Assembly (NCBI GenBank): GCA_020205615.1
Contig: CM035170.1
Location: 40,611,807-40,675,806 of the forward strand
Length of the DNA stretch: 64,000 bases
Direction: 5' to 3'
Source of the DNA: Panax quinquefolius
Lineage: Eukaryota; Streptophyta; Magnoliopsida; Apiales; Araliaceae
This document shows positions 1 through 10,843 of the stretch, one piece after another. The number at the start of each line of letters is the position of its first letter. Positions within the stretch are counted from its first letter, which is position 1. A program made the translations under genes and the position numbers. The notes below the pieces were generated by a model, which had not been told where the DNA came from, made no database searches, and saw only the letters and a list, made by a program, of their open reading frames with translations.

Positions 1-769
1 GGATGATAGCTTTAATTTAGTTATGATTTAAACACTATTCTGAGATTGTAATGGATTCTATGGATTAATTATTTCTGATATGTTTCATTGATAGCCTTAT
101 TGATTTCTATGGGTTTGTCTGTTAAGATTCATGCTTAATTGCTTAGTTGATTCACCATCAATTATTGTGATAAACCATATGGACTTGAGAGATGAAGTAT
201 GGGTTTGGATCTGATCTTAATATCTTATGATTGTATATTCTACATTGTATTGGGATGTATGATTTGTGCTTAGGATAGACATATACCGACTCACCATTTG
301 TAGTCAATTGAGAATTTGGGCTTAAACCCTATTTGTAAATCACATAGACATATAGTGGTTTAGGTAAAGTGGGTGTTCATGTGTATTCTAGCAACTGTAG
401 ATTATATGTGATATGGGTATGGTACATTGAGAGATGGCTATACTTTATTTTCGTGTTCTCGACTAACAAACCGGTACAATTAATTTGGCTTAACATGATG
501 TGTATGGAGTTAAAAGAGTCAATAGATGAAATTGTGATCTCAGGTCTTCTCTATCTAGTCTCACTCTAGGAATAGTTAGGTTTATTTAATTTCATAGTTT
601 AAATATAAAATATAATATCATTCGTTTAAATAAGACTGAAATGGTTATGGACTAGTGCTTGGTGAACTTTATTAGTTAATTCTCCGTGGGAACGATACTT
701 TACTTACTCTTTATTACTTGTTGACCGTGTATACTTGCACGCATATATTGATCGATAAAACGACCAACA
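1..769 (+). repeat. LTR-like end of an unidentified LTR retrotransposon
   Basis: No coding sequence is recognisable; the only ORF (369-569) has no familiar motif. The last 120 bases (about 660-769) contain a 'tccgtgggaacgatac' stretch and a 'tatacttgcacgc' stretch and end in ccaaca. This resembles the end of long Ty3/gypsy LTRs of the OTA group (Athila/Tat/Ogre), which normally precede a PBS. Here no PBS follows: the sequence switches at about 770-775 into the LTR of copia element A. Family assignment is by resemblance only and uncertain. The alternative is an unrelated intergenic repeat. Confidence 0.35.
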
Positions 770-774
770 GAAGA

Positions 775-1479
775 TGTGCAGAAAAAGCTCCATCAAAGTT
801 CAGAAATGTCAAACGCATTTAATGCTTCAACGGATGTCTTCAACGGATAGATTTCAAGGATCACATATATGCAAATCATCTGTAGATGATTCAACTAAGC
901 AAGCATTAAACAAAACACTGAAGAACACTCAACGCTCAACTCTATGATCTAGGAAAAAGAGAAAGCTTGCTCAACTACTCAGTTTTTTCGAACATGTCCT
1001 TAACGGCAACTGAGTAACACCAACCAAGAACTCATCAACTACCAATCAAGTGAAGTAAGAAGTACCAAGTCAGAAGGACTTGAAGAGTTCTAAGTAAACT
1101 GTGAAGAACCAAGTCTGCTGGACTTGAAGAGTTCAAAAGTGAACTAAGAAGTGCCTAGACTGTTGGTCTAGAAGGAATCTGTGAGATGTAGAAAGTGTAA
1201 AAGATATCCTTAATGGATTTCCTACTCGAGGATTAGAAGAGTGGACTAGGAGCTTTAAGTGCTCTGAACCACTTAAAACTGCTGTGTCTATTGCATTCTT
1301 GCTATAACTGCTATAACTGCCTCACTCTCATTAACACACTATATCTAAAAGGGAGAACAAACAAATCTTAATTCCGCTGTGTTAGAATCATTATCAAAAC
1401 TAACAAAGTAAAACGAAAAGAATTTAAATATCTATTCAACCCCCCTTCTAGATAACTATTGTGCCTCCGAAAACTAACA
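775..1479 (+). repeat. 5' LTR of element A (5'-truncated)
   Basis: Matches 16925-17638 nearly base for base, including the 'caacggatgtcttcaacgg' stretch and the terminal 'aactaaca'. It ends one base before a PBS. Its beginning is missing: the 3' LTR continues upstream for roughly another 700 bases. The junction with the left flank shares only a short stretch (gatgtgcag) with the 3' LTR. Confidence 0.8.
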
Positions 1480-1480
1480 A

Positions 1481-1498
1481 TTGGTATCAAAGCAGGTT
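1481..1498 (+). promoter_or_regulatory. Primer-binding site of element A
   Basis: ttggtatcaaagcaggtt directly follows the LTR end. It is the standard plant copia PBS, complementary to the 3' end of initiator tRNA-Met. One A replaces the G of the usual tggtatcagagc. Confidence 0.85.
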
Positions 1499-1532
1499 CT
1501 ACCATATAGCCTACAAAGCTTAAGTAGATCCA

Positions 1533-3649
1533 ATGGCACATCTACCTAGCGAATTAAAGACTGAAGGAGGCAGCAAACCACCTATGTTCAACAAAGATAA
1601 ATTCTCCAACTGGAAAGTTCGGATGCAAGCATACATGGACTCAATAGATGAAGATCTATTTGAAACTATTCAAAATGGCCCCTACGTTCCTACAAAGCTT
1701 TCACCAACTATAGACGATTCAAACAGAATACAGATCAAGGTCAAGGAGGAATGGACAGACAACGAAAAGAGAGCTGTTCAACTCGACAAAAAGGCCAAGA
1801 ACATTTTGTTCCAATCCTTAGAAGATGATCTGTTCGAAAATGTGGTCAATAACAAAACAACAAAGGAGGTTTGGGAAGCATTGCTTATCATGCATGAAGG
1901 AACAGAAGAAGTCAGAGAAAAGACAAACAATCTCTCCTGACTCAACAATATGAGATGTTTGCACACGTTCAAGGAGAAAACGTCACTGCCACCTACGAGA
2001 GATTCAATGTACTGCTCAACTCTCTATGAGCCTATGGAAAGATCTATCCAAATAAAGATCTAATCATAAAGTTCATGAGAGCCTTACCAAGCAAGTGGGA
2101 TGCCAAAACCACTGCTATTAGAGAGTCAAAGAATCTTCATGAAATGACTGTTCAACAGTTATATGGCAACCTTCTTACATACGAACTGGAGCTGACTCAA
2201 CGAGCAAAAACTCTATCTGGAGGAAGAAAGAAGGATAAGGGTGTTGCTCTCAAAGCAACTGAAAACACCTCCAAAGTCAACACTGAAATTGACTCTAACT
2301 ATGATGAAGATGATGATGAGGACTTTGCAATGCTGGTGAAAAGACTCAGAAGGTTCATGCGTCAAGGCAGAATCAAAAAGCCAAAGAAAGTCATCAACTA
2401 CAGCAGCCAGGAGAAAATAAATGATCTATGCTACAATTGCAAGAAGCCTGGCCATTTTATTGCTAACTGCAACAAACCCCTCAGAGAAGAATTAAAGAAG
2501 AAATCACATCCAAAGAAGAAATTCAAAGGCAACAAAAGGCCTCAGAAGAAAGACAAAGGCCTTGTAGCTGGAGGATTGTGGAGTGACTCAGATAATGACT
2601 CAACTCCAGAATCTGGAGATGATGAAGATCCTCAAATGGAAAATCTATGCTTGATGGCCAAGCATGCAAAGGATAAATAGAACTCCAACATACATGAAGT
2701 AAGTATAGATGAGGTATTTGACTTCAACTCTCCTGATGTAGACATTGATGATTTAACAACTGCACTGCATGACATAACATCTGATCTGCATCAATACATA
2801 AAATGGTTTAGAGTTCTGTCTAAGGATTATTCACTTCTTCAAAAGGAGAAAGAGAAAGTTCAAGAAGAACTGAAAACAACCCTTCTAAGTACTTACTCTC
2901 TCTCCAAGTTTGAAGCTGAGAATAAGCTCTTAAAACAGACCAATGAGCTCAATGCACAAAGAGAGTCAAGTCTAACCTCTAAAATTGAGGAACTAGAAAA
3001 GACAATCTCTACATGGAATAAATCATCTTCATCCATGGACTCCCTGATCTCTAGCCAGAGAAGTGTCTCTGACAGAACAGGTTTAGGATTTGGGGAATCC
3101 ACCTCAGAGCCATGTGTGGAAAAGGTAAAGGAAACTAACACTAGTAATGCTTCAAGTTTTAGTAAAGGCATTATATTTGTGAAATCCTCACAGAAGGATG
3201 AGCCAGTCCAATCCTGCTCTACTGATTCAATCCATATTCCAAGGAGCAATGGATCCCATGCTAGCCTAGGTTTCAAAAAAGAGAAGAGTAACCCGACCAC
3301 TACCTTCTAACCTCGAAGGATTGTAGAGTCGAGCAAAATCAGCTCCACGAACCAACTGGGAAGGAATAGTAGAGGAAAGGTACAATCCTAATAAATCATG
3401 AAAAACAATGACACATGGAAGAAGGTGAATCAGTTTAACAAAAGGATGGCTAAGAACCCACACAAGTCCAAATGGAGGAAGAATCCTCATACACACACAA
3501 GCATGCATCATATTAGATGTTTTGTGTGCAATAAACTTGGTCACAAGGCTGCAATATGCTATTATAAACCTATACATATGAGACCCAAAATCAAGTAGAT
3601 TTAGGTTCCCAAGGTACTAACAAAGTAGGACCCATGCAAGTATGGGTAC
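1533..3649 (+). pseudogene. Sirevirus gag, frameshifted and with stops
   Basis: Gag is the structural protein that packages element RNA into cytoplasmic virus-like particles. The first ATG after the PBS (1533) opens a 135-codon segment ending at a frameshift near 1935. The frame resumes and runs through stops near 2027, 2679 and 3310. Visible parts, in order: an N-terminal copia gag domain (MFNKDKFSNWKVRMQAYMDS); a CCHC knuckle CYNCKKPGHFIANC (2429-2470); acidic and basic tracts; a long Glu/Lys/Ser-rich, probably coiled-coil region (about 2700-3030); and a second knuckle CFVCNKLGHKAAIC (3518-3559). Two knuckles separated by a coiled coil fit Sirevirus gag. The coding signal stops at 3649, where a solo LTR has inserted, and resumes at 6756. 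Loss-of-function is certain; lineage assignment is good. Confidence 0.8.
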
Positions 3650-3755
3650 TGTCAGGAATAAGCATGAGAATGCTATTCCTATTTATATATGATTTGATTA
3701 TGATATATATGTATATGAATGAATAATATGCAAGTATGCTTGCATTAAGAAAAGC

Positions 3756-3935
3756 TGTAAAGTCCTCTGATAGATAATAGAAATATGTATACAAGGACTT
3801 AGAATGAATTGATCAAATATGTTAGGTTGATCCTACATAAGAAAGACAGCTTTGTAAAGTCCTTAAAAAGAAAAGATGTACAAGGACTATAGAGATAGAA
3901 AGATCAAGCATGTTAGGTTGATCTTATGATGTAAT
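3756..3935 (+). repeat. ~97-bp tandem duplication in the solo LTR
   Basis: Two adjacent copies begin with tgtaaagtcct (3756 and 3853). Each continues with tacaaggact and gatcaa..atgttaggttgatc. A single diverged version lies in element A's 3' LTR at 16217 onward. Confidence 0.65.
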
Positions 3936-4109
3936 AGATAGGCTTGTCTGATCGTCGAGCACTGCACCAGAAGTCATAGTCTGCTAGAAGAGTCAAAGTT
4001 AACTCGGGAGCTATCGAGGAAGAATAGGAGTATGCAAGATAGTGAGATCTCGGAGTTCGTAGACTTCCAGGGGAAACGAAGAAGGATCATAGTGTGTCGA
4101 GAAGAGCTT

Positions 4110-5610
4110 CCTCGGGATCGTAGTGTGCTGAGGAAGTCATGTTCAGAATCGTAGAGACAACACGCCTATGATGACGAACGACGATCATTTCTTAGAACAA
4201 AGTCTAAAACATAGACTACACTCGGAGTCGTAGAGTCTAGTGATGCCGGAGCCAAGCCAAGGATCGTAGACTACACTCTGAGTTCGTAGAGTTCATTAAG
4301 TGAAGGCAAAGATCGTAGTCGGGTAAGATGAGATGAAGACAACAAGTACAAGGCAGAAATTGTAGAGTGTCAAGATCTGATCTCGGGATCGTAGTGTCTG
4401 CACATCCAAAGTTGAATCGTAGAATGCAGAACTACGACTCTAACAAAAGTGCTCACAACGCTAAGTCAGAATCGTTGAGTAGATACGGTTCTCAATGAAT
4501 GAGCACTCCCAGAATATCCAAAGATACGAAGCCTCTGGTTGGCACTGCAAAGATGCATTCCACAGTAAGGGAACCAGAGAGCACTCAACGAATGGCATGC
4601 ATGCTAACAGAAGATCTCAGTACAAACCCAATCAGCATTAAGATTGAAGTGTAAGGCCATTCTTGATGAAGTCTTCCACAAGGAGATCCAAAGAAGACTT
4701 CAGAAGGTCGACTAAGGAAAGTCGACTTATGCATTAGCTATCAAGTGTCTGAGAAGACAACGATCTTGGAAACAACCAAGATCGTAGTGTTTCTGAAACA
4801 AAGAAGGAACCAATGGAAGGTGAACCAGATCTTTGGTCGACTTTTTGAAGAGAAAGGCTAAAGTGATTAAGTGTAGGGTCAGTTCATTGATGATAAGTGA
4901 GCGGAAGATCACCAGGAGAAAGCAAGCTGGACGCACCACAAATCTGAAGTGTCTTGATATTCAGAAGTGGACCAGAGCAAGGAATTAGGCCATCAGTATC
5001 TGAGAACAGTCGAAGCAAATAGAAGTATTGAAGCACTGCACAATACAGTGAAGAGGTGTTCTTCAGTGAAGATCCAAGCAACACTCTTCAGGATCGTAGT
5101 GTTAACTCTACTAGTCAACGAGCAACACTCAACAAGACACTACGATCAGGTCCTTGAAGACGTGCATCAGAATTGTAGAGTCCGAATAACTGAAGACTGA
5201 AGCATTGGCAAAGGTTCAATCTGAAGGGTAATATTCAGACAAGTGCCTATTGAGAGCATCGATGCAATAGGACAACCTCTAATCGAGGAATCAAAAAGAG
5301 GTGATAAAATCTTCAACCTGCCCAAGACATTAAAGTTATACATCGGCGACAGTAGGTGAAACGATGAGATCGCAGTCGGAAAAAAGTATGACAAGTCACA
5401 TCAAGCGCCTACCTCAAGCAACTTGAGATCTGTGAAGATATTTGAATAGCCTTCAACAGTTACTTTCCAACGGAAGGATTGGGAAGAAGTATAAATGAGA
5501 AAGAACTTCAAAGATCAAAGGTTGCTGAAGTTATCGAATTTGCAGAGAAGGTGGACTTATCTAAACCATGTGATAGTGAGTCCGAAGGCTCACTCTACGA
5601 TCCACCAAGA
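4110..5610 (+). repeat. Dispersed ATCGTAG(T/A)GT motif cluster
   Basis: More than a dozen copies or near-copies of (G/A)ATCGTAG(T/A)GT occur, for example near 4117, 4146, 4262, 4310, 4386, 4415, 4780 and 5092, with inverted copies near 5138 and 5595. Spacing is irregular, so this is not a simple tandem array. The same motif recurs at 10004-10370 and 16390-16680. Confidence 0.6.
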
Positions 5611-6120
5611 ACGCTCAGAAGTCAGATCAAGAAAGAAGTAGAAGTGTGAGTTCTACTATGTAGAAGTGAGAGTTCTACTACATGAAGAGTGTTCTGAACT
5701 GCCGAGAGAAAGAAGAGCATCATGCCATCTGGATGTCCATCATGGGAAGACTCTAAGTACAATAGAGAAGTGCTTATGGTCATCTTAGCAAGTCCATCAT
5801 GAGAAGGCATCGAGTAGCAAGAAGGGGGATCACAAAAGCCATCTTGGTGTCAAGCATGAGAAAGCTTCTAAGTACCTAATAGAAGTGCTTAAAGTCATCT
5901 TAGAAGCCTCTCATGTGCAGCCATCAAGTACCAAGGAGAATGATCTTCAAGGCAGTTCATCAAGGGGTCATCCGGTGTAGTTGAAGCTGAGCATCATGCA
6001 ACACTCAGCTGCACTTCAAGGATGATCAAGCCAAGCTGCTAAGCATAGAAGATGTTCAGAGCATGAAGACATCTTAGCGAATTTCAAAGACCGACTCCAA
6101 CAATAACAAACAAACAACTC

Positions 6121-6239
6121 AACAAAGCCAGGGCCAGAGGGGTCCTTGTCCAGTGGGACTAAACAAAGCATGGCCAAAGGGTCCTTGTCCGGAGGGACTA
6201 AACAAAGCAGGGCCGAAGGGTCCTTGTCCAAAGGGACTA
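6121..6239 (+). repeat. ~40-bp tandem repeat, three copies
   Basis: Three consecutive units start with aacaaagc and contain ggtccttgtcc and gggacta (6121-6161, 6162-6200, 6201-6239). They lie in the downstream third of the solo LTR. Confidence 0.75.
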
Positions 6240-6755
6240 AATGAAGTTCCAAGTCTGCTTTGGTCTTGAAGAGTTCCTAGGGAACTAGAGGAGTCCCAAG
6301 GTCACGGCCTTGAAGAGTTCTTAGTGAATCAAGTCCCAAGGTCACTTGGCCAAGGAATCGTAGAGATTCTGTGGTGCTTCCCTTCCTTAGTGGAAATCTC
6401 GCTAGTTGAAAGCGTAAGATTGGATTAGGAACTTGAGTCTCACGAACCACTTAAAACCCCTTGTGTCTTTTACATTATGTCATTTATATTATGTCTATAA
6501 CTACTATAACTGCTATTATGTTCTAACTGCTTACAACTAAACTAACCCAAGGAACAATGTATGTATGATTATGAATATATCAATGAAGGGGAATCTTTTG
6601 CTTATTCCGCTGTGCTTGAAAAGATTCTTATGTTTGTCATATACTTTAATATGAATAATACAACATAAACCAGAAAAGTATTTGAAATAAAAAGGATCTA
6701 TTCAACCCTCCCCCCCCTTCTAGATCTATTGTGCCCTCTAGGAACTAAAAAGTAC

Positions 6756-9700
6756 CAAAATGAAAGTTTAATGTTACCACAGGAACATAGCTCCACGATC
6801 ACAATCTGGTATCTGGACAGTGGATGCTCAAGGCACATGACTGGGAACAAAGCCCTTTTGTCTAACTACATAGAGAAGGAGGGTCCCTCAGTCATCTTTG
6901 GAGACAATGGCTCTGGCAAGACAAGAGGATATGGCTCAGCTGGAAATGGTCCAGTGTCCTTCAGTAAAGTGGCCTATGTGGAAGGACTACAACACAATCT
7001 TCTGAGCATTAGCCAACTTTGCGACAAGGGTCATCAAGTAACATTCCTCAACAATCAATGTCGAGTCAAAGATTTGAAGACATCTGTTATAAAGCTAACT
7101 GGAACAAGAGAAGAAAATGTCTACACAGTAAATCTTGGACAACTAAGCTCAGACGAGACACTATGCTTTCTGGCTAAAGCATCTGAAGAAATGAGTTGGC
7201 TATGGCATAGAAGACTGTCTCATCTCAACTTCAAGAGCATGTCCAAACTGGCCTCAAAAGATCTAGTTGCAGGCTTACCCAAGTTTCGACCAAATCAAAG
7301 AAAGACCTTGAATGCACTGGGCGACTTGGAAAGCGCATTTAAGCTCATTTAAGAGTAGAACTGCCAACTCAATTGATAAACCCCTGTAGCTGCTTCACAT
7401 GGATCTATTTGGGCCAATTCCAACAACGAGACTTGAAGGGAAGAGATACTCACTGGCCGTAGTGGACGACTACACCAGATTCACATGGGTGTTCTTTTTA
7501 ACCTCAAAAGATGAAACGAGCTCTCAACTTATCAAGATGTTCAGACTAGTGATGAACGAGAAAGGGGAGAAAATCAAGGCTATAAGGAGTGATCATGGCA
7601 GAGAATTAAACTTCTCAAAAATGGACCAGTTCTGCACAGACAATGGCATCAATCATAACTTCTCAGCTCCACGAACTCCTCAACAAAATGGAGTAGCTGA
7701 GAGAAAGAACAGAACGTTGATAGAGGCTAAAAGAACTCTACTAGCAGCACCCATCTGCCTGAATACTTTTGGGCAAAAGCTATCAACACTGCATGCTACA
7801 CTCAGAACAAATCACTGATACACTCTACGATTAAGAAGACTCCCTACGAACTGTGGAAAGAACGAAAGCCAAATGTCAGCTACTTCCATGTATTCGGCTG
7901 TGCATGCTACATTCTCAACAATGGGAAGCAGTATTTGACAAAGTTCCAACCCAAGTCAGACAAAGGAATTTTTCTTGGGTATGCCATAGGCAGTAAGGCC
8001 TACAGAGTGTTCAACAAAAAGACACTGAGTGTTGAAGTCTCGATCCACATCATCTTTGATGAAACAGACTTGGACAAAATAATGCCTCAAGACACTACGA
8101 ACGATAATTCAGACACTACGAACGAGGTCGTCGAGCTCAACACTATGATCATAGTTCCAGACAGCGAAATCGTTGACCAAGGAAATGAGATCGTAGAGAG
8201 GCCTACGCAAGACAATGAACCCCCACATCAAGAAGAAGAAAATTGATTTCGAAGATCTCAGACAAGAAGGCATCAGGACAGATGTCCCAACAAGAAATAG
8301 ATGGGGAAGAGATCACACTCAAGACTTAATCATTGGAGATCCTAGTGCAAGAGTTAAAACAAGACCTGCCACCCAAAATGAATGTTTCTATCTAAGCTTT
8401 CTATCACAAATAGAACCTAAGAAGATAGAGGATGCTATGGAAGACTCCAACTGGATAGAAGCCATGTAGGAAGAACTTAATCAATTTGAAAGAAGTAAAG
8501 TATGGAGATTGGTACCAATACCAAAGAGTCATCCAATCATTGGAACCAAGTGGGTCTTCAGAAATAAGATGGATGAAATTGGAATAATAACCAGGAATAA
8601 GGCAAGACTAGTGGCCAAGGTTTACTCTCAGGAAGAAGGCATTGAGTACGATGAAACATTTGCATCTGTTGCCAGACTACAAGCCATCAGAATATTCCTT
8701 GCCTTTGCTGCTTATATGAAGTTCAAAGTCTTTCAGATGGATGTCAAAAGTGCATTCCTAAATGGTGAACTTCAAGAAGAAGTATATGTAGAGTAACCTC
8801 CAGGTTTCATCAATCCATCTCTTTCTAGTTATGTCTATAGAATAGACAAAGCCTTATATGGTCATAAACAAGCACATAGAGCATGGTATGAAACACTAAC
8901 TAACTTTTTTTTTTATTGAAAATGGATTCACTAGAGGTAGAGTAGATACCATATTATTTCTTAAATAGCATAAAGACAAAGTCTTATTAGTTCAAATATA
9001 TGTTGATGAAATTATTTTTGGATCTACTAATGAAAAGTTATGTAAGAGATTCTCCAAGCTTATGCAGAGCAAGTTTGAAATGAGCATGATGGGTGAGCTG
9101 AACTTCTTCCTTGGACTGCAAGTAAAGCAGAATGATGAATGAATATTCATAAATCAAGCCAAGTACATTAAAGACTTGCTTAAAAAGTATGGCATGGAAT
9201 CAACATCTCCCATGAAAACCCCAATTGCTCCAGCAACCAAGCTTGACAAAGATGAAAAAGGTAAAAATATTGACATAACTCAATACAGAGGTATGATAGG
9301 CTCTCTTCTATATCTTTTTGCCAGTAGACCAGACATAATGTTTGCAACATGCATATGTGCTAGATTTCAAGCTAATCTTAAGGAATCACACTTAACTGCT
9401 GTAAAAAGGATTTTCAGGTACCTCAAGGGCACACCTCACTTGGGGCTTTGGTATCCCAATGAGTCCTCATTTGAACTAATAGGATATACATATGCTGACT
9501 TTAAAGGATGAAAAATAGACAAAAAGATTACCAGTTGCACCTATCAGCTGATAGGAAATAGACTTGTGTCCTGGTTTGCAAGAAGCAAAACTCAATATCT
9601 ACTTCAACTGCAGAAAGTTTGAATACATCATTCTTCTTAGCGATTCTTTGTGCTTTCGAATCCTATGGATGAAAAACCAGCTTGCAGACTATGTGTTTGA

Positions 9701-9953
9701 ATTCAAATCTATACCTGTTCAATGTGATAACACAAGTTCCATAGCAATAACTCATAATCCTGTCATGCATTCTAGGACTAAGCATATAGAAATAAGGTAT
9801 CATTTCATTAGGGATCATGAACAAAATGGAACCATATCTCTATAATATATCCCTACTAAAAATTAACTTGCTGACGTCTTTACAAAGCTTCTAGATAAAT
9901 CCAAGTTTAACAAGTTAATATGTGAGCTAGGCATGCTTAATTTACAACCATAA
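6756..9953 (+). pseudogene. Copia pol: protease, integrase, RT, RNase H (broken)
   Basis: Pol processes the polyprotein, copies element RNA and inserts the cDNA. Order seen: protease motif in WYLDSGCSRHMTG (about 6808-6846); GAG-pre-integrase with WLWHRRLSHLNFKSM (7198 on); integrase core with VVDDYTRFTWVFF, RSDHGREL and PQQNGVAERKNRTL (7399-7760), giving the D, D and E residues; RT (about 8500-9300) with [23 protein letters not shown] and ASRPDIMFA; RNase H and tail ending at the stop 9951-9953. Defects: a deletion near 7305-7390 removes the CxxC half of the integrase zinc finger; frame changes near 7810, 8215, 8900 and 9550; several CAR-to-stop changes. The RT catalytic YVDD reads YVDE (8999-9010). 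The protease-integrase-RT order proves copia rather than gypsy. Confidence 0.85.
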
Positions 9954-10517
9954 AATCTATGCTCTAGTTTGTGCTAACCATGCAGATATAAAGGCTATGT
10001 TCGAAATCGTAGACATGACCAAAGGAAGTCCATGATCGTAGAGCTGCAGTAACATGAAAGACTACGATCGCAGTGCAGACTTAACGATGGCAGAGCTCCA
10101 TCAACAGAACAAAGGAGCATCCTGTGATGACAAAGTTCAACAAAACAAAGAAATCTCTTTGATAAGCACCTCAGGAACAAACCTAACCCTTGATTCACTC
10201 TATGAGGTTGGCCCTTCCTGAGCTACCTTAAACCAAGAAGAATGCTAAGTCAAAAGTTCATCACAAGGACCCGGGAAGACTCGACGAATGCAGAGTAGAC
10301 TCGACGAATGCAGAACAGACTCGACGAATGCAGAACAGACTCGATAATCATAAGGACTACCTCAACGATCGTAGTCCTCCCAAAGGATACATTAGCTCAG
10401 AAAGAGCTAAAGGCAAATCAGTACATTCCTCTTCAGTCAAATTTATAGAGCCAAGCAGAAGTTGAAACCCTAACTTTCTGAAAAGCTCAATCAACCACAC
10501 TCAGTCCAAAGAAATCA
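9954..10517 (+). repeat. Spacer between pol and env-like ORF with 20-bp tandem repeat
   Basis: Non-coding. A 20-bp unit gactcgacgaatgcagaaca is repeated three times with a partial fourth (10278-10337 and on). Four ATCGTAG-type motifs (about 10004, 10030, 10062 inverted, 10366) match those in the LTRs of this family. This may be the leader of a separate transcript for the third ORF, but no clear promoter is visible. Confidence 0.6.
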
Positions 10518-10843
10518 ATGGCAGCCTCCAATGTCATCTCTAGCTACAGACTCTATTTCGATGAGTTCAAGACAGTTGAACCCAAATTTCACAAAACTTT
10601 GTCTCTGATAAAGAAAGCTAGTCTTAAAGAAGCTCTGGGTACGAGCACATGGATCTACCCTAAGCTGATAAAGGAATTCTACAGAAATGGTGCGTTCAAG
10701 AATGACGTCATCACTATGAGGGTTAGAAACGTGGAAATTAAGCTCAATGCTGATGACATAAACCTAGCCCTAGGTTTCAAATCTAAAGGATTTTCGTTTA
10801 TAGAGGGCATCGATTTCCATGAAGGACTTAAAAGGATGCATCA

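Larger units (their letters stand above)
3650..6750 (+). mobile_element. Solo LTR (~3.1 kb) of a related Sirevirus-like family
   Basis: Starts TGTCAGGAATAAG and ends ctaggaactaaaa, matching the 'aactaaca' terminus of element A's LTRs. It also shares the gtaaagtcct/tacaaggact block and the pre-terminal 'ctattcaacc..cccttctaga' block with A. It is flanked by ggtac (3645-3649) and agtac (6751-6755), a 5-bp TSD with one mismatch. Removing the LTR and one TSD copy restores the gag-pol reading frame. There are no internal genes, so it is a solo LTR left by LTR-LTR recombination. It carries a probable TATA box (tataaat, near 5491), tandem repeats and many copies of an ATCGTAG motif. Confidence 0.8.
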
